A stretch of 64,000 nucleotides of DNA. It comes from Martelella radicis. Lineage in GTDB: Bacteria > Pseudomonadota > Alphaproteobacteria > Rhizobiales > Rhizobiaceae. The notes below the pieces were generated by a model. The model ran no database searches. It worked only from the letters and a program-made list of their open reading frames with translations, and was not told the origin of the DNA. Below are positions 9,162-16,821 of this stretch, in pieces; the stretch's first letter is position 1; every line of letters starts with the position of its first letter. The position numbers and the translations under genes are program-made. Where the stretch lies: contig NZ_JACIDZ010000004.1 of assembly GCF_014196625.1 (NCBI RefSeq), positions 62,001 to 126,000 on the forward strand, written 5' to 3'.

Positions 9162-10820
9162 ATGGCTGAAGAAATGCCGGAACGCGAAAGCATGGAATTC
9201 GATGTGGTGATTGTCGGAGCCGGTCCTTCCGGTCTGGCCGCCGCCATTCGGCTGAAACAGCTCAACGAGGAGCTGAGCGTCGTTGTGCTGGAAAAGGGAG
9301 CCGAGGTCGGCGCGCACATCCTTTCCGGCGCGGTTGTGGATCCGTCCGGCATCAATGCCCTCTTTCCCGGGTGGCAGGAGGAGGAGGGCCATCCCTTCAA
9401 GACGAAGGTCAAGCGCGATCGTTTCCTGCTGCTCGGCCCGGCCGGTTCGATCACGCTGCCGAATTTCGTGATGCCGCCGCTGATGAACAATCACGGCAAT
9501 TATATCGTCTCGCTCGGCAATGTCTGTCGCTGGCTGGCCGAAAAGGCCGAGGCGCTGGGCGTCGAGATCTATCCCGGTTTTGCCGCGGCGGAAGTGCTTT
9601 ATGACGAGAGCGGCGCGGTCATCGGTGTCGCCACCGGCGACATGGGCGTCGAGCGTGACGGCACGCCCGGTCCGAACTTCACCCGCGGCATGGCGCTTCT
9701 CGGAAAATATGTGCTGATCGGCGAGGGCGTGCGCGGCTCGCTCGCCAAGCAACTGATCGCCAGGTTCGGCCTAGATGAAGGCCGCGAGCCGCAGAAATTC
9801 GGCATCGGCTTGAAGGAATTGTGGGAAGTCGCGCCGGAAAAAAGCCAGCCCGGCCTCGTCCAGCATTCCTTCGGCTGGCCGCTCGATGGGAAAACCGGCG
9901 GCGGCTCCTTCCTTTACCATCTGGAGGATAATCAGGTCGCCGTCGGCTTCGTGCTGCACTTGAACTACAAGAACCCCTATCTCTCGCCCTTCGAGGAGTT
10001 TCAGCGCTTCAAGACCCATCCGGCGATCGCATCGACCTTTGACGGAGCAAAACGCATCTCCTACGGCGCGCGGGCGATCTCGGAAGGCGGCTACCAGTCC
10101 GTTCCGAAGCTTTCATTCCCCGGCGGCGCGCTGATCGGCTGTTCGGCCGGCTTGGTCAACGTGCCGCGAATCAAGGGGTCGCACAATGCGGTGCTCTCCG
10201 GCATGCTCGCCGCCGAACGCGTCGCAGACGCGCTTTCGGCGGGCCGCGAACACGACGAGATCGCCGAGATCGAGGCGGACTGGCGCGCGGGCGCGATCGG
10301 CCGCGACCTGAAGAGGGTGCGCAACGTCAAGCCGCTGTGGTCGAAGCTCGGAACCTTCGCCGGCATCGCGCTCGGCGGTCTCGACATGTGGACCAACACG
10401 CTGTTCGGATTTTCCTTTTTCGGCACGATGAAACACGGCAAGAGCGACGCCGCGTCGCTGGAGCCGGCGGCCAAACACAAGCCGATCGATTATCCGAAAC
10501 CCGATGGCGTCCTGACCTTCGACCGCCTGTCCTCGGTGTTCCTGTCGAACACCAATCACGAGGAGGACCAGCCGGTCCATCTGAAGGTCAAGGACATGGC
10601 GCTGCAGAAAACCTCGGAATACGAGATCTATGCGGGCCCTTCGGGTCGCTACTGTCCCGCCGGGGTCTATGAATGGGTCGAGGAGGACGGCACGGAGAAG
10701 TTCGTGATCAACGCCCAGAACTGCGTGCACTGCAAGACCTGCGACATCAAGGACCCGAACCAGAACATCAATTGGGTGCCGCCGCAGGGCGGCGAAGGGC
10801 CGGTTTACCCGAATATGTGA
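9162..10820 (+). CDS. Electron-transfer flavoprotein-ubiquinone oxidoreductase
   Basis: 552-aa inner-membrane flavo-iron-sulfur enzyme that passes electrons from reduced ETF (acyl-CoA and amino-acid oxidation) to ubiquinone. Features in order: FAD-binding VVIVGAGPSGLAAAIRL near residue 15; AHILSGAVVDP typical of ETF-QO; a central GEGVRGSLAKQL; a hydrophobic membrane-surface segment; and the C-terminal 4Fe-4S ligands in CPAGVYEW and NCVHCKTCDIKDP. The ATG at 9162 has GGAAGGA upstream; an in-frame start at 9042 would add 40 residues without family support. Length matches the family. Confidence 0.95.
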   Translation: MAEEMPERESMEFDVVIVGAGPSGLAAAIRLKQLNEELSVVVLEKGAEVGAHILSGAVVDPSGINALFPGWQEEEGHPFKTKVKRDRFLLLGPAGSITLPNFVMPPLMNNHGNYIVSLGNVCRWLAEKAEALGVEIYPGFAAAEVLYDESGAVIGVATGDMGVERDGTPGPNFTRGMALLGKYVLIGEGVRGSLAKQLIARFGLDEGREPQKFGIGLKELWEVAPEKSQPGLVQHSFGWPLDGKTGGGSFLYHLEDNQVAVGFVLHLNYKNPYLSPFEEFQRFKTHPAIASTFDGAKRISYGARAISEGGYQSVPKLSFPGGALIGCSAGLVNVPRIKGSHNAVLSGMLAAERVADALSAGREHDEIAEIEADWRAGAIGRDLKRVRNVKPLWSKLGTFAGIALGGLDMWTNTLFGFSFFGTMKHGKSDAASLEPAAKHKPIDYPKPDGVLTFDRLSSVFLSNTNHEEDQPVHLKVKDMALQKTSEYEIYAGPSGRYCPAGVYEWVEEDGTEKFVINAQNCVHCKTCDIKDPNQNINWVPPQGGEGPVYPNM

Positions 10821-10896
10821 CGGGGTCACGCGTCAAGGCGGAACCAGCGGCCGCCTTGATCCGTTTCAGGCCAGTCAACAGTCTCAAGGACAAGCA

Positions 10897-11802
10897 ATGC
10901 GTCTGAAAGGTATTTTCAACCGCGACGGCGGTACGTTCAAGACCACCGACATGGACGCATTTTCCGACCTTGCCGCCAATATCTTCCGCGATGCCGGGCA
11001 TGACTTCGAATGCGCGGTCGTCAGCGGCGGCGAGATCGCCGATGTGATCACCAGAACGGTGAAAGCCGAGGGTTTCGACGGCATGATCGTTGGCGGCGGC
11101 GACGGCTCGATTTCGCTTGCGGCAGGCTCGATGTATGGCACCGACAAGCTCCTCGGCGTCATTCCGGCGGGAACCATGAACCTTTTTGCCCGCAGCCTTG
11201 GCCTGCCGCTGGATATCGAGGAGGCGCTGAAGACGCTGGCTGGCGGCAAGCCTGCCCATGTGGACGTGCCGACGATGAATGGCAGGCCGTTCATTCATCA
11301 GTTCTCCGCCGGTCTTCACGCGACGATGATCCGCAATCGCGAACAGCTCGACTATGATTCGCGGTTCGGCAAGATTTCCGCCAGCACGCGCGCCTGGATC
11401 GACACGCTGCGCGCGATACCGGAAATCAGTCTCGGCTATGAATGCGCCGAGGCGAGCGGTGAGGGGAAATTCGCCCTTGTCGGCGTCGCCAACAACCGTA
11501 TTCACGGCAATGCCAGCCTGTTTACCGACCGGCCCCAGGGCGGAAAGCTCGCCTTTTATCTGCTGAAGGCCGAGGAGTTCGATTCGGTCCTCGGCTTCGC
11601 CCTCGACTATTTCTCCGGGCGGATCGAGGACAGCGAGAACACCACCGTGATCGAGACAGAAAAGCTGACGCTCGATTTCCATTCAAAGGGCATCGACCAG
11701 TCGCTGGACGGCGACCCGATCGAGGAAGTGCGCCATGCCGTGCTCGAGCAGCACCCCCGCTCGCTGCCGGTAATCGTCCCCGCCGACAGCCGGCTGGAAT
11801 GA
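10897..11802 (+). CDS. Diacylglycerol/lipid kinase family protein (YegS/BmrU type)
   Basis: 301-aa soluble kinase of the DAGK catalytic-domain family. It shows the nucleotide-binding IVGGGDGSISLAAG motif at residues ~66-80 and the following VIPAGTMNLFARSLGLP motif that contacts ATP phosphates. A small beta-sandwich C-terminal domain ends in a QSLDGDPIE strand typical of YegS-like enzymes. The lipid substrate is not deducible (diacylglycerol, phosphatidylglycerol or a sphingoid base). The start lies 76 bases after the ETF-QO stop on the same strand. Its 3' flank carries a partial duplicate of the 3' end of amn next to palindromic element A. Confidence 0.87.
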   Translation: MRLKGIFNRDGGTFKTTDMDAFSDLAANIFRDAGHDFECAVVSGGEIADVITRTVKAEGFDGMIVGGGDGSISLAAGSMYGTDKLLGVIPAGTMNLFARSLGLPLDIEEALKTLAGGKPAHVDVPTMNGRPFIHQFSAGLHATMIRNREQLDYDSRFGKISASTRAWIDTLRAIPEISLGYECAEASGEGKFALVGVANNRIHGNASLFTDRPQGGKLAFYLLKAEEFDSVLGFALDYFSGRIEDSENTTVIETEKLTLDFHSKGIDQSLDGDPIEEVRHAVLEQHPRSLPVIVPADSRLE

Positions 11803-11803
11803 C

Positions 11804-11821
11804 GGCCTACTGGAAGGCAGT
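11804..11821. repeat. Left direct repeat flanking palindromic element A
   Basis: GGCCTACTGGAAGGCAGT here matches the segment at 12025-12043 except for one inserted T and one A/C change. The right-hand copy lies inside the last codons and stop of amn, so a piece of the amn 3' end recurs just after the dagK-family stop. Confidence 0.6.
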
Positions 11822-12022
11822 CAGTTTTCTGACAAAGCCAGTTTGCGGAATCAGAGAGCCTGCCCCATCCTCCGTCACCCCGGCCCTGAGCCGGGGTCCA
11901 GGGCTACAAAAATACCTTTTGCAACAATGCCTTAATCACGAAGGTCCTCGCTGTTTGGCCCTAGATGCCGGCTCAAGGCCGGCATGACGGAAATGAGGGC
12001 CAGGACCCGTGCGGGCAAACAG
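11822..12022 (+). repeat. Palindromic intergenic element, copy A
   Basis: About 200 bp between two convergent genes. A 119-bp core (11872-11990) starts CCGTCACCCCGGCC and ends GGCCGGCATGACGG, each arm forming its own hairpin (CACCCCGGC..GCCGGGGT and ATGCCGGC..GCCGGCAT). The left outer part begins CAGTTTTCTGACAAAGCC. Copies B and C share the core length exactly and the outer sequences approximately. Confidence 0.85.
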
Positions 12023-12024
12023 AA

Positions 12025-12043
12025 GGCCTTACTGGAAGGCCGT
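12025..12043. repeat. Right direct repeat flanking palindromic element A
   Basis: GGCCTTACTGGAAGGCCGT, overlapping the last five codons and stop of amn; partner of 11804-11821. Confidence 0.6.
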
Positions 12044-13525
12044 CTCGTAGAAGCTTCTCAACTTGCGTGAATGCAGCCGTTCCGGCGGCATGGCGGCGAG
12101 TTTCTGCACGGCCTTGATGCCGATGTGGAGATGCTGGCGCACCTGGGTGGTGTAGAAGGCCGTGGCCATGCCGGGCAGTTTCAGTTCGCCGTGAAGCGGC
12201 CGGTCGGAGACGCAGAGAAGCGTGCCGTAGGGCACCCGGAAGCGGAAGCCGTTGGCGGCGATCGTCGCCGATTCCATGTCGAGCGCGATCGCGCGTGATT
12301 GCGACAGGCGTTTCACAGGCCCGCTTTGGGGCGAAAGCTCCCAGTTGCGGTTGTCGATCGTGGCGACCGTGCCGGTGCGCATCACCCGCTTCAGCTCGTA
12401 GCCCTCAAGCCCAGTTACCTCGCCGACGGCCTCCTCGAGCGCCTGCTGCACTTCGGCGAGCGCCGGGATCGGCACCCAGACCGGCAGGTCGTCGTCCAGC
12501 ACATGGTCCTCGCGCACATAGGCATGGGCGAGCACGTAGTCGCCGAGCTTCTGGCTGTTTCTGAGCCCCGCGCAATGGCCGAGCATCAGCCAGGCATGCG
12601 GCCGCAGCACCGCGATGTGATCGGTGATCGTCTTGGCGTTTGAAGGACCGACGCCGATATTGACCATGGAGATGCCGGAATTGTCGGAACGTTTCAGGTG
12701 ATAGGCCGGCATTTGCGGCATGCGCACGCCGGTGTGTCCGCCTTCCGGCTCCACTTCACCCGGAAGGGTGATGTTGTTGCCGGGCTCGACAAAGGCGCTG
12801 TAGCCTTCCCCGCCCTTGGCCATCACCTCCCGGGCATAGGCGCAGAACTCGTCGATATAGAACTGGTAGTTGGTAAAGAGCACGAAGTTCTGGAAATGCG
12901 CAGAACTCGTCGCCGTATAGTGGCTGAGGCGCGCCAGCGAATAATCGATCCGCTGGGCGGTAAACGGCGCGAGCGGCTGCGGTGCGCCGGGCTCCGGCTC
13001 GAAGTCGCCATTGGCGATCTGGTCGTCCGTAGTGTTGAGGTCGGGCGTGTCGAAGATGTCACGCAGCGGCACGTCGGCAAGCGCGGCGAGATCCGCCTCC
13101 ACATGGGTGTTCTCGCCGAAGGCGAAATGCAGCGGAATGGGCGTGTCGGACTCTTCGACCGTTACGGGAACGCCGTGGTTCTTGATCAGCAGGCCGAGCT
13201 GCTCGATCAGATAGTCCGCAAACAGGATCGGGTGACTGATCGTCGTCGCATATTCGCCGGGCGTCGCCACATGGCCGAAGGAGAGGCGCGAATCGGTGAG
13301 CCCGTAGCTCCCGGTCTCGATGCTGACCTTCGGATAGCAGGCGCGGTAGCGCCCCTCGATCGGCGCGCCGCCTGCAAGCGCGATGAAGGCGTCGATAATG
13401 AAGCGGGTATTGCGCTTGTAGAGCGCCTGCAACGCCTTTACCGCTTCGCTTGGGTCGATGAAGCTCTGGGGCTCGACCGGATCGGGCGAAATGATGTTTG
13501 CTGTCAAAGGTTCGTTCTCGTGCAT
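12029..13525 (-). CDS. amn: AMP nucleosidase
   Basis: Hydrolyses AMP to adenine and ribose 5-phosphate, a purine-salvage and adenylate-balance step in the cytoplasm. The 498-aa length matches Amn. An N-terminal regulatory domain (to about residue 190) is followed by the nucleoside-phosphorylase fold, with ISMVNIGVGPSNAKTITDHIAVLRPHAWLMLGHCAG and the late RAIALDMESATIAANG motif, where the Glu contacts the ribose. ATG 13525 is chosen because AGAGGG sits 6 bases upstream; a TTG at 13567 keeps the frame open but has no such signal. It is divergent from the GST gene. Confidence 0.93.
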   Translation of the reverse strand: MHENEPLTANIISPDPVEPQSFIDPSEAVKALQALYKRNTRFIIDAFIALAGGAPIEGRYRACYPKVSIETGSYGLTDSRLSFGHVATPGEYATTISHPILFADYLIEQLGLLIKNHGVPVTVEESDTPIPLHFAFGENTHVEADLAALADVPLRDIFDTPDLNTTDDQIANGDFEPEPGAPQPLAPFTAQRIDYSLARLSHYTATSSAHFQNFVLFTNYQFYIDEFCAYAREVMAKGGEGYSAFVEPGNNITLPGEVEPEGGHTGVRMPQMPAYHLKRSDNSGISMVNIGVGPSNAKTITDHIAVLRPHAWLMLGHCAGLRNSQKLGDYVLAHAYVREDHVLDDDLPVWVPIPALAEVQQALEEAVGEVTGLEGYELKRVMRTGTVATIDNRNWELSPQSGPVKRLSQSRAIALDMESATIAANGFRFRVPYGTLLCVSDRPLHGELKLPGMATAFYTTQVRQHLHIGIKAVQKLAAMPPERLHSRKLRSFYETAFQ

Positions 13526-13655
13526 GGCGACCCTCTTCATGGCCGGTAACGGCGAAGTGTTGAGCAAAGCCGGTTCTTGCCGGTCTTTTATGTGCTTAAA
13601 ATCGATCTATATCGAAGGGATCAGTGTTTTGCGACACGCGAGAGGATGATTTTTC

Positions 13656-14354
13656 ATGACCGCACCGATCGAGCTTTTCTACTGGCCGACGCCCAACGGC
13701 TACAAGATCACGATTTACCTGGAAGAGGCAGGCGTTCCCTACAACGTCAATTACGTGAATATCGGCAAGGGCGATCAGTTCAAGCCGGAATTCCTCAAGA
13801 TTTCGCCCAATAATCGCATGCCGGCGATCGTCGATCCGGAAGGGCCGGGCGGCGAGCCCGTCTCTGTGTTCGAATCTGGCGCGATCCTTCAATATCTCGG
13901 CCGCAAGTTCAAAAAGTTCTATCCCGAGACCGAACGCGAACGCATCGCGGTCGAGGAATGGCTGTTCTGGCAGGTCGGCGGGCTGGGGCCGATGGCGGGA
14001 CAGGCGCATCACTTCCGCAATTACGCGCCGGAAAAGATCGCCTATGGCATTGACCGCTACACCAACGAGGTCAACCGCCTCTATGGCGTCATGAACACGC
14101 GTCTCGGCGAGGCGGAATATCTCGGCGGCGACTACTCGATCGCCGACATGGCCTCGATCGGCTGGGTTCGATCGCACGAGGCGCAGGGCCAGAACCTCGA
14201 TGATTTTCCGAACCTGAAGCGGTGGTATGAGGCCGTGATGGCGCGCCCGGCGGTCCAGGCCGGCCTCGCCGTGGGGCAGGATGAGCGCGAGAAGTGGAAC
14301 CTTACCGCGGACAAGAACGCCCAGTCCGTGCTCTTTGGCCAGAAGGCGCGCTGA
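13656..14354 (+). CDS. Glutathione S-transferase family protein (YfcG/Ure2p-like)
   Basis: 232 aa. The N-terminal thioredoxin-like domain (residues ~1-85) opens IELFYWPTPNGYKITIYLEE and contains the SPNNRMPAIVDPE cis-Pro motif and the FESGAILQYLGRKF helix where Glu-Ser bind glutathione. The helical C-terminal domain contains YLGGDYSIADMASIGW, the conserved N-capping/hydrophobic-staple segment. The Asn in PNGYK matches the nu-class, whose members act as disulfide-bond oxidoreductases or peroxidases rather than classic conjugating enzymes. Convergent with the aminotransferase, with a 30-base gap. Confidence 0.9.
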   Translation: MTAPIELFYWPTPNGYKITIYLEEAGVPYNVNYVNIGKGDQFKPEFLKISPNNRMPAIVDPEGPGGEPVSVFESGAILQYLGRKFKKFYPETERERIAVEEWLFWQVGGLGPMAGQAHHFRNYAPEKIAYGIDRYTNEVNRLYGVMNTRLGEAEYLGGDYSIADMASIGWVRSHEAQGQNLDDFPNLKRWYEAVMARPAVQAGLAVGQDEREKWNLTADKNAQSVLFGQKAR

Positions 14355-14384
14355 GCGGATGCCGCGTCGCTTCGGGCGCCCGGC

Positions 14385-15497
14385 TCAGCCGAGCGCCTGA
14401 AGTACGGACGGAAGTTCCTGGGCGAACAGGTCCATGTCTTCGCTCGGCCCGGTCGAGACGCGGATGCACCGGTCAAGCGGCGCGACGCCGGGCATGCGGA
14501 TGAAGACGCCGCGTGCGCCGAGCGCATCGACGATGGCGCGCGAATAGGCGCCGTCCCTGCCGCAATCGATGGCGACGAAGTTCGTCGCCGAGGGCAGCGG
14601 CTCGAGGCCATTGTCACGGGCGATCCGGGCGATCTCGTCGCGCGATTCGCGAATGCGCCCGATGACGCTCTGCAGATAGGCCTGGTCGGCAAGGGCCGCC
14701 TCGGCGGCAACCAGCGTCAGGCGCGGCATGCCGAAATGGTTGCGGATCTTGTTGAAGGCGGCGATCGTTTCGGTCTCGCCGATGATGTAGCCGGCACGCG
14801 CGCCCGCAAGGCCGTAGGCCTTTGAGAAGGTGCGGAAGCGCAGGACGTTCGGCCGGTCGAGAAAGCGGTCGATCGCCGGAAAGGCTTCCGCCGGGCCGCA
14901 TTCGCAATAGGCCTCGTCCAGAACCATCATGCAGGTTTCCGGCAGTTCCTCGACGAAGCGGATAACATCGTCTTCATGCCAGAAACTACCCATCGGATTA
15001 TCGGGATTGGCGAAATAGACCATGGTCGCGTCATGTTCCTTCACCGCCGCCATCAGCGCATCAAGGTCTTCCCTGTCGCCCGCATAGGGCACGCTCACCC
15101 GTTTTCCGCCGAAGCCGTCGACATGATAGTTGAAGGTGGGATAGGCGCCGAGCGAGGTGACGACGGTCGTGCCCGGCGAGACGACCAGCCTGACGGCCAT
15201 GCCGAGGAGCCCGTCGACGCCTTCGCCGATCATCAGGTTTTCCGGCTTGCAGTCGTGATGTTCGGCAAGGGCCAGGCGCAGCGACAGGTGTTCGGAATCG
15301 GAATATTTCCAGATATCGCCGGCGGCCTCGCGGATCGCCGCAAGCACGGATGGCGCAGGGCCGAAGCCGCTCTCATTCGCGCCGATACGGGCGATGATCG
15401 GGTAGTTGCGGGTGCGCTCCAGTGCTTCGGGTCCGACAAAGGGGACCGTGGATGGCAGTTCCTTGATCAGAGAGGTAAAGCGCGGGAATGCGGCCAT
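14385..15497 (-). CDS. HisC-like PLP-dependent aminotransferase
   Basis: 370-aa fold-type I aminotransferase close to histidinol-phosphate aminotransferases. Visible are NPDNPMGSFW (substrate carboxylate and PLP ring contacts), VLDEAYCECG with the PLP-nitrogen Asp, and FRTFSKAYGLAGARAGYIIG with the PLP lysine. No other his genes lie nearby, so a role in aromatic or other amino-acid transamination is as likely as histidine synthesis. The frame is open to 15656, but family alignments start at MAAFPRFTSLIKELPSTVPFV, so ATG 15497 is used although its ribosome binding site is weak. Confidence 0.85.
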   Translation of the reverse strand: MAAFPRFTSLIKELPSTVPFVGPEALERTRNYPIIARIGANESGFGPAPSVLAAIREAAGDIWKYSDSEHLSLRLALAEHHDCKPENLMIGEGVDGLLGMAVRLVVSPGTTVVTSLGAYPTFNYHVDGFGGKRVSVPYAGDREDLDALMAAVKEHDATMVYFANPDNPMGSFWHEDDVIRFVEELPETCMMVLDEAYCECGPAEAFPAIDRFLDRPNVLRFRTFSKAYGLAGARAGYIIGETETIAAFNKIRNHFGMPRLTLVAAEAALADQAYLQSVIGRIRESRDEIARIARDNGLEPLPSATNFVAIDCGRDGAYSRAIVDALGARGVFIRMPGVAPLDRCIRVSTGPSEDMDLFAQELPSVLQALG

Positions 15498-15587
15498 GCT
15501 GTGCGTCGTCCGATTGCTGTGAGAAGGGGCTCCAACATAATCGCTGCGTTTGGGAAGGCAAGCGCCGCGAGACCGCCCGAAACGCAA

Positions 15588-15609
15588 AACGGCGCCATTC
15601 GGCGCCGTT
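15588..15609 (-). terminator. Terminator after the first DUF1127 gene
   Basis: Perfect 9-bp stem AACGGCGCC / GGCGCCGTT with an ATTC loop. On the minus strand it is followed by GTTTTGCG. It lies 24 bases beyond the stop at 15634 and separates the DUF1127 gene from the aminotransferase. Confidence 0.75.
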
Positions 15610-15633
15610 GGCAGTTCAGTGCGAAGTGCGGTC

Positions 15634-15777
15634 TCAGCGGAAAGCGCGGGCCGCAACGCGATCGATATCGCCCGGCAGCAGGCCGATATCCTTGAGTTCG
15701 GCGGCGGTAAGATTGCGCAGCTGGGAGCGCGTGCGACGGTAGCTGAACCATTTCATGGTGAAGTCGAAGGGATGCAT
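15634..15777 (-). CDS. DUF1127 microprotein (first copy)
   Basis: 47 aa: an aromatic, basic N-terminal helix (FDFTMKWFSYRRTRSQLRNL) followed by the DUF1127 signature TAAELKDIGLLPGDIDRVAARAFR. Small Arg-rich DUF1127 proteins of this type are known in Agrobacterium, Rhodobacter and Brucella (where one affects fucose metabolism), and several bind RNA or influence phosphate and carbon responses; the role of this copy is unknown. GAGGAA lies 7 bases before the ATG. Its 5' flank holds a striking cluster of TGCA palindromes, and it has its own terminator. Confidence 0.9.
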   Translation of the reverse strand: MHPFDFTMKWFSYRRTRSQLRNLTAAELKDIGLLPGDIDRVAARAFR

Positions 15778-15862
15778 GGGTGTTTCCTCGAATTTTTCCG
15801 GCAGCTTTGTGCTGTGTTGATTTTGACCGGGAAGATACAAGGAAAACGGCAATGCGTCGTGT

Positions 15863-15916
15863 GCAGTTATTATGCAACTGCCATGCATTTGTGCATTGGG
15901 TTGCACAATATCGGTG
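15863..15916. promoter_or_regulatory. Cluster of TGCA-containing inverted repeats upstream of DUF1127 gene 1
   Basis: GCAGTT-N7-AACTGC (15863-15881) is followed by ATGCAT, GTGCAT and TTGCAC cores within 54 bases, 86-139 bases upstream of the DUF1127 start. Repeated dyads of one core suggest a multi-site operator. The regulator is not identifiable from sequence. Confidence 0.4.
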
Positions 15917-15997
15917 CAGGCCTGTGGCGCCGCGTAGTTTTGAGGCATTCCGCGCGTGACAAGCGTCAAGTTCGCTTTTTACAGTCGGTATCTGCTC

Positions 15998-16034
15998 AAA
16001 AAAAAGCCCCGCGCCGGGTTGGCGTGGGGCTTTT
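15998..16034 (-). terminator. Terminator after the second DUF1127 gene
   Basis: Stem AAAAGCCCC / GGGGCTTTT with a 15-base GC-rich loop; the minus strand continues into a run of eight T. It lies 22 bases past the TAA at 16056. Confidence 0.85.
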
Positions 16035-16055
16035 GCAAGGTGGGCAAGGCAGCGC

Positions 16056-16199
16056 TTAGAATGCGGCCTTGCGGGCAACGCGACGGATGTCTTCGCGGTT
16101 GATGCCGAGGTCGGACAGTTCGCGCGCATTCATGCGGCCGAGTTCCGAAACGGTCAGACGATACTTGATCCAGTTGTTGAACGAACGAGCCATGCTCAT
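16056..16199 (-). CDS. DUF1127 microprotein (second copy)
   Basis: 47 aa, starting MSMARSFNNWIKYRLTVSEL and ending in the DUF1127 signature LSDLGINREDIRRVARKAAF. It has the same length as the copy at 15634 but is diverged, with its own ribosome binding site (AGGAGAGAG before the ATG) and strong terminator. The two are therefore separately transcribed paralogues, not an operon. Short DUF1127 proteins are commonly among the most abundant transcripts in alphaproteobacteria under stress. An ATG two codons downstream (MARSFNN) is an equally possible start. Confidence 0.9.
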   Translation of the reverse strand: MSMARSFNNWIKYRLTVSELGRMNARELSDLGINREDIRRVARKAAF

Positions 16200-16487
16200 G
16201 TTTCTCTCTCCTGTTTGCTGCGGCGCTTCGATTTCCTGCGCCTCAATCTCTGATGACCTGGATATAGTCCCTGCCTTCGGTCTTGGTCAGTGGGTTTGCG
16301 GTAAAGCCGCTATGCGTTTTGCGCATGGCGCTGGCGGAGAGGGTCTGCAAACGCCGCAACAAGGGGCAGAATGGCCTTTAAAAAGTAGAGACGTGTCGTG
16401 AATGCCGGTGCCCTGTCGAAGGAATGACGGAACCGGTTTTGCACGGCTGGGAAGGGAGGAGGGGGAGCGCGGAAGTTTGCATCGCAC
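16200..16487. other. Intergenic stretch between DUF1127 gene 2 and the sRNA
   Basis: No supported gene. It contains the DUF1127 leader and promoter on the minus strand, and, at 16449-16471, a purine-rich GGGAAGGGAGGAGGGGGAG tract whose complement is another CCUCCU-type anti-SD sequence lying just beyond the sRNA terminator. Confidence 0.5.
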
Positions 16488-16612
16488 AAAAAAATAACGC
16501 TCACCGGGGGAGGAGGATCCGGTGAGCGTCATTTGCGTTGGTCGACGACTGGGAGGAGGAGCGTCGTCAACCCATCGAAGCGCGCTGGGAGGAGGAGGAG
16601 TGCGCAGCTTCG
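16488..16612 (-). ncRNA. Alpha-r14 family trans-acting sRNA (NfeR1-like)
   Basis: About 123-125 nt on the minus strand. It forms three consecutive hairpins, each exposing a CUCCUCC anti-Shine-Dalgarno loop: 16580-16605 (7-bp stem including one G-U), 16544-16568 (GACGAC/GTCGTC) and 16497-16529 (11-bp stem ACGCTCACCGG/CCGGTGAGCGT). The third ends in TTATTTTTTT and is the terminator. Three aSD loops plus this length match the known rhizobial alpha-r14 family, of which Sinorhizobium NfeR1 is the characterised member; such sRNAs repress many ABC-transporter mRNAs through Hfq. A TTGACA at 16652-16657 may be the -35 box, but no convincing -10 is seen, so the 5' end is estimated. Confidence 0.8.
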
Positions 16613-16821
16613 AATTTCGAACCCGGGGACCGGGCCAAGTGATTGAGCTTCTGTCAAACCGTTTTGATGTCTGCTCGATCACTCTGTTGATCTCTATATA
16701 CGCGTCCGGGCCGGAAATTTGCAGTGCCATCTCGGCATAGAAGGTATGCATGAGGCGCATGCCGGGTTGGATGATTGGCCAAAATCGCCTGAAAACGGCC
16801 GTTTGCCGGGCATTGGGCTCA

